Below are positions 23,340-34,764 of a DNA stretch of 64,000 bases, in pieces (within the stretch, counting starts at the first letter, position 1; every line of letters starts with the position of its first letter). The notes under the pieces are model-generated. The model ran no database searches. It was not told where the DNA came from and saw nothing but the letters and a program-made list of their open reading frames with translations. The DNA is taken from contig VTFK01000346.1 of NCBI GenBank assembly GCA_009617715.1, positions 310,001-374,000 of the forward strand, in the 5' to 3' direction. The stretch is from Plectrocnemia conspersa (Eukaryota; Arthropoda; Insecta; Trichoptera; Polycentropodidae). A program made the translations under genes and the position numbers.

Positions 23340-23700
23340 TTTACGATAAATATTTACGAACGTGCGTAAGCACGCAAAAACACTGATTTTTCCAAGGCAA
23401 CAAACACCCTCTCCCACAGCACACATACACATATACTAACAAAAGGACATACATCTGTGTGTGTGTGTGCTTCTTAGAATTGATTCGTCTTGTTTTCTTT
23501 ATAAATGTTTTATCAGATGGCCAGTTACACACACCGCCCGTAGGCTGTTGCCTTTATTATGGCTTATATTCTTTCGAGCAATGCCACTTTTCATTTTAAA
23601 TGGAAATCTGTTACCAGTCCTCAGGGCACACACGAGGAAACCACAGTGACAAAAGCAAACACCCTTAACGGTAAAGTGATTGCCCGCTGTAAAACTGGGT
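23340..23700. promoter_or_regulatory. Candidate regulatory island 17
   Basis: Moderately dense, with a (TG)n run at 23456-23469 and GGAAACCACAG (Runt-type AACCACA) at about 23636-23646. Short frames on both strands are unrecognised. Confidence 0.3.
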
Positions 23701-24788
23701 GAGATATTTATTGTGGGGATTTTTTGTATTTATTAGCCTATTTTTAACATAAAAAAGTTTAAAAACTATAATATTTTATCTATGTTTTTATATAAAAAAA
23801 TTGATATGACTGATATTATCTGACTGATTATCAAAGTTTTTAATTTTATTAGATCTCAAGGACTGAATCATCGCCAATTAATTATTTTTGAAATGACTTG
23901 GAAAGTAAATAAAGTGGTGTTATTTTAAACACTGAAGTTGGATGGTTAAGTCGGTTGAAAATGCTAAAGCGCTTTTATGAATTAAGATAGAAAATTAAGC
24001 TATTCTTGGAAAAGAAAGAATATCAATTTTCTGTATTTGATTTGTGATTTTAGATATTATTATTCATTTAATTAAAAATTTAAATGATTTAAATATAAGT
24101 CTGCAAGAACTAAAATAAACTAATAAACGAAATGTTTGATAAAATAAAAGCTTTTGAAAATTGTCTAATATTATATCACATTTTTCGATCTTAATCATGA
24201 AACACAAAGGCTTCACGTTTTAAATGTGTACGAGAGAAAAAAATCTTTTGAAACCTTTTTAATTAAGCTATTGAAAGAATACAAAAAAAAATCAAATGCA
24301 ATACAACACAAAACTAAAAAATAAATTTCAGAACGTTGATCTCCTTCATTTTCATAATAATTATTTTACATCTACAAAATCCATTATTAGCTAACCACGC
24401 TACACAAGTTAAAGATAGCAAGTACCTAACTCTCTGAACAATTATTTTAAAAAGTAATAGTTGATCGAAAACTAGTAATCGAAACAGTTTTGGTGATGAG
24501 CGTCTAGAAAATTGCATACGAGTTGCAATTTATTCGATACTGACGAATATTGATAAACTTGTAGGCACTGTCGTGATGCCACAGCAACCATTTTTTTAAC
24601 CAAATATGTCCCACGTGATTTATTTCTGTTCCAAAAAATAAATAAGAGATTGAAAGAGCAACGTTTTGCAACCATTAATTAAATAAAGGAAAAATCGCCT
24701 AATAAGTATAATAATAAATATAATGTTTAAAAAAATCACACACAAGGTCTTATCATGCATAAATATTTTTAAATAACATTTTAAAGTG
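23701..24788. other. AT-rich spacer, nothing recognised
   Basis: About 1.1 kb of AT-rich DNA. The minus-strand frames at 24314-24517 and 24472-24675 overlap in different frames and have no family resemblance. Confidence 0.45.
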
Positions 24789-24920
24789 TTACTGTATTAT
24801 TCGTGTAATAATTAGTACTGCGTCATGAAGTTTCCACGTCGTATTGAATTCTTGAAATTCAGGTGACTGCTTTGGCTGGACTTGCTCGAAAAGTTCAATG
24901 ACATCAGCTGCTTTTACCAT
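24789..24920 (-). CDS. Short ORF, 43 codons, unrecognised
   Basis: A minus-strand ORF opening with ATG in a good context (AAACAATGG, start at 24920) and ending at TAA (24789-24791). The peptide is balanced and acidic, not the Ile/Lys/Phe mix of random AT-rich frames: it runs MVKAADVIELFEQVQ... and includes SPEFQEFNTTWKLHD. The spacing of D/F/F/W recalls, weakly, the N-terminus of SNAPc subunit 1, but I would not assign it. It could be the 5' part of a gene (first exon), a captured gene fragment, or chance. No strong donor follows WKLHD. Confidence 0.3.
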   Translation of the reverse strand: MVKAADVIELFEQVQPKQSPEFQEFNTTWKLHDAVLIITRIIQ

Positions 24921-25354
24921 TGTTTTAAATGTCGTTTCTGTATATTCAGCTCAGCTCCGATTAGCTAAACTAAATATATTTTCATATGCAAATACAAATA
25001 TTGATATTGTTTCTATCATGTAAAGTAAAATAAATATTTTCATACTATTCGAAGCCTTACGTTTTCAATGTCTGTTTATTTTAACAATGCTCGAAACAAA
25101 CAGTTAAAAAAATAGCCCTACTAAAATACAATAATACATGTCACATGGTTATGTTTACATAAGTCAGGTAGAAGTACAATGCAATTGGACATGGAGAGTA
25201 TTTTAAAAATTAAGTCAAGTAGTGATTTTGGATGGGTATCATCAGCAATGGGGAAACGTTACAGAAGTATAATAAAATGGAGACCTCATGAATCACACCA
25301 TTTTGTGCACGGTTATTATACAATTTTAATAAATCGTTGCTTTGGTTAAGTCTG
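24921..25354. other. AT-rich spacer
   Basis: Nothing recognised. If the ORF at 24789-24920 were real, its promoter would lie here; no TATA box is obvious in the first 100 bases. Confidence 0.35.
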
Positions 25355-25780
25355 TCGTCAAAGATAAAGCACGTACTTCGCGCCGGTGCTCGGCGTTAAC
25401 CTACCCTACCTGCCTCTCCACGCTTTTATCTCATCGGTGATTATTCAGTAAGTGAAAAGGGGTAGGCGCGCACATAAAGAAAAGAAAACATGTCAGAGAC
25501 AAATGATGTTCTGCCGGGTGCAGTTATAGAAACCGCGTCGCGGTGTACGCTCTCTTTTTTCTTCTTCATATTCACGCCATTCACCGGGTAGCGTTAAGGG
25601 CACCGGGTATGAATAATGGCACTCGTGCTGCCTTGGTGAGCATTTTCAAAAAGTCGGTATCATCGGACGTAGGAGAGATTTATCTCGGCGGTGTGTAAAT
25701 GTACATTCAGCGTAAAACCGTTGTATGGATAAAAGGGGCCGAGATAAAGGATGGTCGAAGAAAATGCGATCGGAGATTGA
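25355..25780. promoter_or_regulatory. Candidate regulatory island 18, GATA-rich
   Basis: A 425-base dense block with five GATA-type sites: AGATAA at 25362, TTATCT at 25426 and 25680, GGATAA at 25727 and AGATAA at 25742. Two of them sit in a perfect inverted pair, TTTATCTCGGC (25679-25689) and GCCGAGATAAA (25738-25748). CACCGGGTA is repeated at about 25580 and 25600. The cluster is the strongest single regulatory signature in the window. Confidence 0.5.
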
Positions 25781-27084
25781 AAAGAAAGTCTTTGGTCACT
25801 CTTCGTTGATATGACGTAAGAGGTATTTGGTTCAAAATATCTTTACTTTGTAATAATATTTTCTTTGTTAAATAAATAAATAAGATATAAGCAGTATTAA
25901 AATTTTTTGTTATGTGGAAACATACATAAAAAATTAATATTAGCCTTGAGACTGAAATTATATTGTTCAACTTAATTTCAATAAGAGCTCAATCTAAGTA
26001 TGTAGGTGAAATTTGTGTCAAATTTATAAAATTAATAGATCAATTAAAAGGGTCTTCCTATCCCTTTGCCAATTTAGTATGGAAAGAAAGTGAGGGGATA
26101 AAACGGAACCTACAGCATAACACAGACGCAATTTTCCCTGCCGAAACAAAACTTCTGATTTTGTCTACTACTAATCAAAGTTATGTATAAAAAATGTTTC
26201 TCAAAAATACAAAATCAAACAGTTTTGTTATTCAAAAATTGCCACTGTTTACTGCATTAACAGTGGTTCAATGTTTGGAAGAATATGAGCATTTTTAAAA
26301 AAAATGTTAAGTAATAGTAAAAGTGGATCCACCCCAGATATATTACAATTATTGAAGGCAGAAAAAATTTAATAAGGAGAGTTTGGTTGTACTGCTTTAA
26401 GATCGATTTGGTGTTTGGATCAATATGGATGCTGAAAGATATATCAGTAATTATAATTTAATTGTAACTGATCGTCGTACAAATTTTAATGAAGCATCTG
26501 TGGAAACATGCTCTATGCCTAGTTTTATTAAATTTTTATTTGATCTTCTATTTTTATATTAATGTTTTTTGTCTTTGTATTTTTAATTTTATATTTTAAT
26601 AATTTTTGTCAATTTAAAAAAACGCATTTGAAGTCTGTATTCGAAGATTAAGATGATGAAGGTGCGTATAAAATTTACAGTGATGCTTATAATAAACCTA
26701 TTAATGTAGCACTTAAAGCATGTAGGAAAAGTAGTAAATTATTGTGTAATTTTTAAATTTTTTGCTTGTATATATTAATTGTGTTACAATTTATTAAAAT
26801 TGTATGTATATATTAAATTTGTTAAAATGTATCGAAATTATTAATTATTTAAAATTAACGTTTATTTAAAATAGACGCTAAAATTAATCATTTTTAATGC
26901 TGTAATACGTTAAAATACGAAATGAAAATGCTAAAATTGATGAAAATAGACGCAAAGGATAATTTTAAATGTCAATAAAAAAGAAATGAAATTGACAGCT
27001 TAAAAAATAAATTAGTAAAATACATGGAATTTATATTAATTACTTAAATATATTTTGGATATATTCTTAGCATTTAAAATAGAT
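25781..27084. other. AT-rich spacer
   Basis: Mostly AT-rich. A denser piece at 26060-26170 includes a 75-codon + frame (25963-26190) without family resemblance. Fragments at 26390-26520 and 26655-26755 give short balanced peptides (for example DDEGAYKIYSDAYNK), possibly old transposon pieces, but nothing identifiable. Confidence 0.35.
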
Positions 27085-27870
27085 TTACTCAATAAGCTAT
27101 CGTTCCATCATAACCGCCATTTATTAAAAAAAGAATCGCTGAAAAATAAAAGTATTATCGGTTCAGATTAACTCTTTCACCTTTAAACGTCACGTTAAAG
27201 ATGGCACAATAATAAAACTTGTAGATATAAAAAAGTCTTGTATCGCACCTGCCGTGTCGTAAAATTGACGGGATAGATTTATGACGCTTTTAACGCTTAA
27301 ATCGTTACGTTCTTACGGCCCATTTCAATAAAAGCTATAGGATCAATGATGCACCTCACAACGTATTATATTACAATGCAATTCATTATCGTCATTCAGT
27401 AAAATAATAATACAAAATCCTATCTAGAAGCAATGTTGTTTCCCTAAATAATGAACACTCGATACTGTGTAAAATTCTAGCTAGAGTTTCGCTCTCAATA
27501 TAATTAAAATAACACAATAATTTATTTATCCTTTTAACCCAAATGTGTTTCATTTACTGGATTAGCAAAAATACATTTATTATTATTAATATATAATAAA
27601 TCTGATGTTTTTATGTTTACATTTTCGTGGCAGAGCTTCGAAATTTAATTAAGTGCATTGGAGCAAGTGCATGTTGGCGCGTTTCTATATAGATGCAAAA
27701 GCAATTCCTCCGAGTATAATGTAGCTAATATTTACTAAGATAGTTTGAGAAATTGGTTAGGATGATCTCATTAGGTGCTTCGATCTCAAATTAATTGCAT
27801 TATATCGTGCGATGGGATGCTGCGGCGTGGCGGTTTAAATGTTTAGGATCAGGTTTATATAGGCCAATAA
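27085..27870. promoter_or_regulatory. Cluster of small candidate islands
   Basis: Three denser patches (about 27090-27340, 27610-27730 and 27750-27860) are separated by AT-rich DNA. Words include TTTAATTAAGTGCATTG (Nkx-type AAGTG beside TTAATTAA, about 27643-27659) and CAAATTAATTGCATTATAT (about 27787-27805). No open frames. Confidence 0.33.
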
Positions 27871-28540
27871 ACATTGGGGATGGTAATTGAAACAGAGATA
27901 ATACCTGAGATTGTTCTCAATTATAAATTATACATATATTTGTAGCGTTATATAACGTGTTTAATTTTATGAATATGTAGGAGTCTTATTTTTTTATTAT
28001 AAGCGTTTTTACTTACATAGTTAACTACGTTAAATTATGATGGGTCTAGTTTCTAGTCTTTTTTGGTATAAAATATTTTTCTGATATTCATTGTTAACTT
28101 TTTTATGTTTATGGAACAGTGAACAATAAAAAAACACATCATAAATGCAGCCTTTCATATAAATTATGCAATTTCATTATAGAAGATTTTAGAAAAGATT
28201 ATACTCCTAAAATAAGGCAATAAAATTGAAGTTTTATCATATTACAAGTTTGTTCAAATCTGGTTTAAAAATGCTTCTTAAAATATTAATGCCCGTATCT
28301 GAGAAGAAAATAATAATTTCCGAACACCAGCTTAGGTTCTGTGGTCTGGCAATTTCACTTCGCCGAGAGTATTGTGGTGGTTAAAAAATGAAAACCTACA
28401 TCGCCATCTTTCTCAAGTTTTTTTAAGACGTTTGACAGTCTATAAAAGGACTTATTTATTAAAATTAAAACTAATGTTACTTGTTAAATTAGCTAACATC
28501 CTAAAATCTTATCTTTTATATAAATAATTTTAGTATTATT
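27871..28540. other. AT-rich spacer with small dense patch
   Basis: A short dense patch at about 28300-28420; the rest is AT-rich. The right end may contain unrecognisable Jockey sequence running into the next feature. Confidence 0.35.
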
Positions 28541-29125
28541 CAAGGTAAGAGTTCCGCAGGAAAGTGTATTGGGCCCCTTACTTTACCAACTCTACACCAA
28601 TGAAAAACATTACAGCCACATTTGCAGACGAAACTGAAATTTTAGTTGTTAGTGATAGTAACATAAAAGCAATAACCAAATAACTTAATCTCCCTGATTT
28701 AAAGATGGATCTCAATGTGAAGTATTGAACTAAAGAGAGTGTGAAAAATTCTTAACTATAATAGAAAGAACACATTAAAAAAATTGTATTGGCTAATGGC
28801 AATAAATCGCTTTTAATAGAAAACCAGTTATTACTTTACAAAGAGGTTCTAAAACTCTTTTGGACTTGCTGTATCTAGCTTTGGGGATGTACCAAACCAT
28901 CAAATACATATGTTATGCAAAGGTTTCAAAATAATGTACTTCGGTGTGCTGTTAACGCACATAATATATACGAAGCACTACTCTTTATCAAGACCTTAGG
29001 ATAAAGACCATACCAAAATTCATTAAGAAATTTTCTTTTACATTAACAAAGGTTAAAGGGTCACGTTAATGCTAAAGTTGTTCATCTCTCTAACGTAAAA
29101 GATCTAACAAAATGACTGAAAAGAA
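28541..29125 (+). pseudogene. Jockey-clade reverse transcriptase remnant
   Basis: Plus-strand frames give VPQESVLGPLLYQLYT (the GVPQGSVLGPLLY box), then ATFADETEIL with the catalytic FADD altered to FADE. Next are LLLYKEVLKLFWT, LWGCTKPSNTYVMQRFQNNVLRCAVNAHN and, near the end, QRLKGHVNAKVVHLSNVKDLTK. Order and spacing follow the C-terminal half of a Jockey ORF2. Several stops and frameshifts, and the loss of the second catalytic Asp, mark it as dead. It is a different copy from that at 12460-13180, in the opposite orientation, retaining an overlapping but longer portion. Confidence 0.88.
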
Positions 29126-29644
29126 CCAAACCACACGAGTTGATACAATCATAATAACGTTAAGCCATTAAGAAATTTACTTCTAAAAATTAATTTGTTA
29201 GATACATAGGAAATTCTATTAATAAAAAAAAAATGGTTTATAAAAATGACATTATGAACAGTAAAAATGTAGTGAATATTGGTTAAAATTTAAAGCAGAA
29301 AAATGACGTACTATATTAAAAAGTAAAGCGTGCTTTCTATGGCGTAAGAATAAAAATACTCTTTCTCATGCTAATGAATAAAAGCCCTTAAAGACTACAC
29401 TAAAAACTTATTAAATTGGTATACAAAATCAACCAAGTCATAACTGTGTCATATAATAAAACTGTATAAATACATAAAAAAAACCCTAAATAGTAACAAA
29501 AGTAAATACAATATTTATGATATTATTCATAAACCTATATATACATAGTATTAATCATAAACCCATCGGATTCACTGATGTATAAATATTTTTTTTATTA
29601 TATAAAATTATTTTTAATATAAAATATTCTTTTCTTCTGTATAT
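29126..29644. other. AT-rich spacer
   Basis: AT-rich; probably includes the untranslated tail of the Jockey copy. Nothing else recognised. Confidence 0.4.
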
Positions 29645-30040
29645 TGCTTTTTAGTGAGCTTATCGTAAGTCAGCTACGTACCTTGCAAAAGTCGATACCA
29701 AAAAAATGAGAAGCGCGTGTTGTTTTGGTCTTTTCTGCGGAATTGAAAAATAATCTCGATTTATATTCTCGATGCATAGCCGAAGAATCTTTTGGGCATT
29801 ATCGGCAAGTTAGCAATTTAGAGGGCTCGCCAGTGCCGGTCCATGATTAATGGGCGATGATGGACCCTGAATATTGTATGAAGGCAATATTTTCTCCCTT
29901 ATCATTGTGTGCGACCCGACAATACAAAATCTGAGAGTCGATAGCTATGCAAACAATCTGACCTATAAAAAATGAGGTAATGGTTTAGTCTCGGAGCAAC
30001 GTTCAGATACGCCAGTTAACTTTTTGCAAAATGCTTACTT
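29645..30040. promoter_or_regulatory. Candidate regulatory island 19
   Basis: A 395-base dense block with CATGATTAATGGGCGATGATGG (ATTA/TAAT pair, about 29841-29862) and several GC-rich words. No open frame on either strand. Confidence 0.4.
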
Positions 30041-30560
30041 GGTTGTGTACTAATGAGTTTTATAATAATTTTCTTGGATTAAAAACAAAAATATATTTTA
30101 TTAGTAGTATTAAGAGCCATTGCTTATATCCTATATTCACCAACAGTATATTTTATTTTATATTGTTCATGAATTCAATTATTCTATGGTAATATATACT
30201 GCAACTTATCCATACAGTTGCAAAAGATTTATTTTCAAACAATATTTTAATATAAATTATATTTTATTGATATTTTTTTGAGAATATATTGGTAAGTTTA
30301 TCTCAAAAGGATATGATTAACTGAGTCCGTATAAAACAAAGTACTAAAAGGCATAACACATTACTATCTCATACTAGTTAGACAGTAGTTTTTGCCTTGA
30401 AATATGCTTGTGATTTATTTTTAACGCACGATTTGAGCTAACTTTTCATATGATTTAAGCACATAGTTCGTATTTAAAACAATTTTTTAAATTTCTTCAC
30501 AACATATTATGTGATAGTTCGTAATACTATGACGCTATACTATAAGCCTAGTTTTGTAAT
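30041..30560. other. AT-rich spacer (putative intron 3' portion)
   Basis: AT-rich. A CTATACTATAAG string at about 30533-30544 would be an acceptable branch-point region for the acceptor at 30580. Confidence 0.35.
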
Positions 30561-30580
30561 TGTTTTTTTTTTTGTTACAG

Positions 30581-30620
30581 GTTCAAGTTTTGCCGGATAA
30601 TGGTGTAAATTCATTAACAC
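30581..30620 (+). CDS. Candidate 40-nt micro-exon
   Basis: A poly-T tract and TTACAG form a strong acceptor (30562-30580), and GTAAGA follows at 30621. Only one of three frames is open across the 40 bases; it reads VQVLPDNGVNSLT plus one base. The composition is balanced and unlike the AT-rich surroundings. The length 3n+1 means inclusion would shift frame relative to skipping, unless flanking exons have matching phase. I do not recognise the peptide. The concurrence of acceptor, donor and a unique open frame is suggestive, but the segment is very short. Confidence 0.38.
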
Positions 30621-30647
30621 GTAAGATACCTTTATATTTATTTGATA

Positions 30648-31107
30648 CAGTGAAATCTGTTTGAAACCATTACCAAAATAATGAAATTCCCAGTATAACG
30701 AATCTTTAATTTGTCCCCGAAAAACATTCTCAGTATAATGAAATATTTTGATCCGAATTTAAGAGTGACGTTACAACTTGACACAATATTTCTCTGAATT
30801 CAGTTTTTTCTTGACATGGCGTGTGCCGGATGTGTTCAAGCGACATTCAAAGTATTTCGCCGACCCTCAAACTTTTTTTATAAAACATTTTTCAATAAAT
30901 TTTATTGTGTTAATTACAGTTTCTTTGAAACTGAACAAAAAACAATTTATCAATCTTGAAAGCGGCTATTTTTATTCTGTAGTGATATGGAGATAAAAAA
31001 TAAAAAAAATATATCATCTTCCTTACATTCAATATAACGATTTTTTTTACATAAAAAAACATAAACAGTAAAATCTCAGTGAGCTTCGCTATACTGAGAT
31101 TTCACTG
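30648..31107. mobile_element. pogo/Tigger-like non-autonomous element
   Basis: Starts CAGTGAAATCT at 30648 and ends AGATTTCACTG at 31107, with TA on both sides (30646-30647 and 31108-31109) as the target duplication. Internal CCCAGTATAACGAA (about 30690) is the kind of subterminal motif seen in Tc1/mariner pogo/Tigger ends. The right end itself folds: CAGTAAAATCTCAGT pairs with ACTGAGATTTCACTG. The 460 bases carry a 72-codon chance frame but no transposase. Confidence 0.75.
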
Positions 31108-31109
31108 TA

Positions 31110-31389
31110 TATGTTTTTTGCACAATTGTTATTCTTTGTTCCAATATACATACATATGTAACAAAGGTGTCAGTATCGGGCGACTATGTTGAATGCGGAT
31201 AGCCAGTTTCTGGTCATGGGTACGAATTGTGGCAAAACAAATATTATACATTTTTTTATGTGCAAGGTCATGGATAGCACATGCATGTTTATAAATAAAT
31301 AAATAATACATATTTATATATATTTAATATGTGCACACATTATTTTTAATGTGTGTGTAAATTTTTCATTATTTAAAATTATTATCTGA
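31110..31389. other. AT-rich spacer
   Basis: AT-rich with TACATACATATGTA-type simple sequence; minus-strand frames here look random. Confidence 0.4.
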
Positions 31390-31650
31390 GTTGCCAGATA
31401 AAGTGAATTAATAAAGCATGCTAATAATGGGCGTTTATATTTCATGTCGCCGAGTGAATTATAGGCGTTCGATCCGATGATTAATTTGTAACGCCCAGTC
31501 GCATGTTTGTTCAATTAATTAGACGAAATGTGTTTCCAGCATGCAATTTCCACGCATTTCTGGCTTCCAATCAATTGATCGAATCAGACTGGAATCATCG
31601 CCGGCGGCCGCTTTAAGTGCAAACAAAATGGCGATCGCTTCTCGACACGA
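31390..31650. promoter_or_regulatory. Candidate regulatory island 20
   Basis: A 260-base dense block combining homeodomain-type words (CAATTAATTAG near 31512, TTAATTTAAATTAATTAA near 31652) with CGGCGGCCGC at 31601-31610. Its sharply bounded composition and motif density are typical of conserved enhancers. No open frame. Confidence 0.45.
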
Positions 31651-31884
31651 ATTAATTTAAATTAATTAAAATGATTGTATTTTAGTATTTTAATTATTTT
31701 TTATATATTTAAACCATAAACATTGGCAAAAATAATATGATAAATGCGATTTTTATAACTCATTTCGAATAAGTTTGTCATTATTTGTATATTTTTAATT
31801 TGTCTTTATCATTAAATCGAACATTAGTATATCTTTTAACAATCACGTATTAATTTACTTTAAACTGGTTGTGGAGTATATCAG
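31651..31884. other. AT-rich spacer
   Basis: Nothing recognised. Confidence 0.4.
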
Positions 31885-32770
31885 ATATTTATGGACGTGC
31901 GGAAGGTATTCTACTCTATCGGGACTTTGACGGTTGACCATCGATAGCCCAAATCGCCTATGCAGGGCCGTCCCGTGGGTTTAGGCAAGTAAGCAGTTGC
32001 CTAGGAGCGGCACGTTCTAAGAAGCGGCAAATGATCACAGAACAAGTTTTAAAAATGGCAAAATAATTTTAAAATGTCGAAAGACACATTTTTAACGGTA
32101 ATAATATTTAGTGACCTATGGGTATTTTTATCATTAAAATTCTACGCAAAGGACAAATTTTAATTTTAACAAAAAATACTGTAAACCATCGGGTGCGGGT
32201 AACACGATGGCGATACATTTCAATAGTTTTCAATTGACAAGAGCGTAGAGCAGAAGGTTTATACCTGCCTAGAAAACATGCATATTTCCATCGATATTAA
32301 AATCATTAAATTCTATTATAATAAGAATACATGTTAAAAAAAAATTATCGACTTTATATGTATGTGTATCAAAAAAGCAAAGTTTTAAAAAAAAATTAAA
32401 TATATTAAATAAGTGAGCAATATAAAAGTTCATATAAAAGTTCATTTCAGTAATATAGTGACAAAGTGACAAACAATTTACACATATAAAAAGTAATTTA
32501 ATTTAAAAAATCTTATTTAAAAAAATAGTAGGGGCGCTATTTTTAACTTTAAGGCACCTATTCTAGGGACGTCACTGCACCTATGCATTGAGCACGTGAT
32601 TAGAATTCAAATGGATTAACACCTGTGGTACTAAGGCCCTACGAATAGGTAATTTCGGTTAGACGGAGGTCTAGTCGTCCTGCGGTCTGCCCCATGGAGA
32701 TCTCACCAATCGTCCATTATCAATCACTGAATCAACGGTCGTGTTACTAAGGCTTATTGACGTGTGTATA
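31885..32770. promoter_or_regulatory. Candidate island 21, split by a hAT insertion
   Basis: Dense sequence at 31885-31962 resumes at 32586 and runs to about 32770, with similar composition on both sides of the 615-bp insertion described next. Removing the insertion would leave one ~270-base block. No open frame. The block itself is unrecognised. Confidence 0.33.
31963..32577. mobile_element. Non-autonomous hAT element with target duplication
   Basis: The left terminus CAGGGCCGTCCCGTGGG (31963) and the inverted right terminus CAGTGACGTCCCTAG (from 32577 inward) are hAT-like. They are flanked by CGCCTATG (31955-31962) and CACCTATG (32578-32585), an 8-bp target duplication with one mismatch. 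The 615-bp interior is AT-rich with no transposase trace; a minus-strand 67-codon frame is chance. The fairly intact duplication suggests a younger insertion than the hAT at 21641. Confidence 0.85.
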
Positions 32771-33644
32771 TAGGATGCTTTAAGGAAATGGTTAGTAATC
32801 TGTTGAAATACGTAATTGTATTCAATGGCAGCAAACAACGACCTAATTCACGTGGAGGATGTTTGCCATTATTAATTTACACTAATCTAGATTGAGGTAA
32901 AAAGTCTCTTCTCTAAATATTTCAAAAGCAGTGCTTTATAAACTAAGAAGTGCGGCCTTTAAGTTCTTGCAAGAAATCTGCAAAAAATATAGTATATGAA
33001 AAACTTATTAATGGATGACTTTGTATAACTTTGTTTACCTAAGACTATATAGCATTTTATAGTATAACATGAAATTTTATTATATTGTTCCAAAGTGTAT
33101 AATGACTCTTGTAGACAATGTAAAATCAAATAAAGGCAGTAATATTTGCTGGCCTAATTGGAAGTAGCATCGATCTTAAAACCAGTTGACGTACCAATAC
33201 GTTCTCAATTCAAAGGTGGTGCAGTTTAAAAGTCTCAATCGCAAGTCGATGAGCATCATATGTCAGCCGTCCATATTAACAGAATTGTAGTTCATTTATT
33301 AGATATTAAATCAGCTGACTTAGGGGTCGGTCGATGAGAAGATTACATTCTTGTCGACCGGCAAGATATATTGATTTCAATAGTTGATGTATCAAAACTT
33401 GTATTTGAATGTAATATTCAATAAAAATTACAAAATCAGTTAAATTTAATTATAATAATTCAGTATTTAAATAATTATATTGTGTTTTCTAACTGCAATA
33501 GAATAAAACTAGTTTTATTTTAAAGTATGTACGTCTGATCGTCTCATTGTATATATATAAACATCATGTATTTATTAAATATTGTTGTTGCAAGCCTCTC
33601 AAAATTAAATTTAAATTTAAATCACATCACTGATGACTAAAAGC
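32771..33644. other. AT-rich spacer with denser patch
   Basis: A denser patch at about 33150-33380 contains GGTCGGTCGATGAG and TCTTGTCGACCGGC (an inverted GTCGACCG pair about 30 bases apart). The rest is AT-rich. Confidence 0.35.
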
Positions 33645-34020
33645 CCTTAAAAGCCTACAAACAACCACGCAACTGATTGTTAGTTTAATTTTGCGGACGT
33701 GATTCGATCAACCTTGAATCGGTTAGTTGACAATTAGGCTGGTCACTGGCGTAGGTTCGTCGCTCGAAAATTAGGCGATTTTTCCGATCAGGTATACACA
33801 GAGGGGACAGAATGGATTTCGTTTTGTATTCATTGTATTGGGCCAGAATAATTTATTCGACCCGTCGTTGTGTGATATTGAATCTGTGTTACACGAGCAG
33901 CGGCCATTGTTGGCCCGCGTCGTAATTTAATTCCGTTCCCGTATCGGCGTTCCCTCACCTACTATATGTTACCTATATAGCCACTCCATACACCATAACA
34001 TTGCACCCCGTAAATGTACA
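33645..34020. promoter_or_regulatory. Candidate regulatory island 22
   Basis: A 375-base dense block (33670-33960 densest) with TTGAATCGGTTAGTTGACAA and CGTCGTAATTTAATTCCG words. No open frame. Sharp edges against AT-rich flanks. Confidence 0.4.
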
Positions 34021-34730
34021 TAAACAAAATTAGAATATAGTAACGTTATGTTATGTATTTTGTATATCATTGTTGTCGAACGTCTATTTGTCGTCAACGA
34101 TCATGCAATAAATAATTCATGTGTTGTATGTCAATGTATATAATGATGTATTATAGCAGAGTTACTCAACCTGTAAATCACATAAAATATCATGGGGGTC
34201 GAATTTAACATATTTTGCTTTGATAGGTCGGTTTTTATATTTTTTAATTACTACTTTGCTATGAGCGATGTTTTTAAAATTACAGTTTTATCTTTCAAAG
34301 TCATTGAGTTGATGGACCAACAAATATTGTAATATTGTAATATTGATTTATTATATACACATTACACAGGTACATCATATTTTGATTCAAAAGTAGAAAA
34401 CTATGTCCTGTGCAATTTAAATATAATATTAATACTATTAAAGCTATTAATTCATTATCATATCATTTTATCAACCATTTATCTTACATGACTATTTAAG
34501 ATCACACTGATGCTTTGCATCTTAGGCAAACTATCCTCAGCAGCGAAATATCAATTTAATGTTGATTAATGTCACATTTGTGATTGTCGAAACAACACTG
34601 TGAGGTATAGCTCTAGACATGGAACTTGTCCTATTGCAATAGTGTGAGTAAATATGTATACTAATCTGCACTGATTGGACCCTGTAAAATATTTTTTGAC
34701 GTAAAGACTTTTTAGTGGACGGCGATAACA
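34021..34730. other. AT-rich spacer with possible hAT end
   Basis: CAGAGTTACTCAACCTG at about 34158-34174 looks like a hAT 5' terminus (CAGTGTTTCTCAACC type). No partner end was found, so this may be a solo fragment. The right part (34500-34730) is moderately dense but unrecognised. Confidence 0.35.
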
Positions 34731-34764
34731 TAGGGATGGTTTAGGATCAAGCGGTAGCGGCGAA

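Noticed and set aside
34158..34260. Possible additional hAT element starting CAGAGTTACTCAACC
   Set aside because: No matching opposite end or target duplication found; noted only as a possible solo end.
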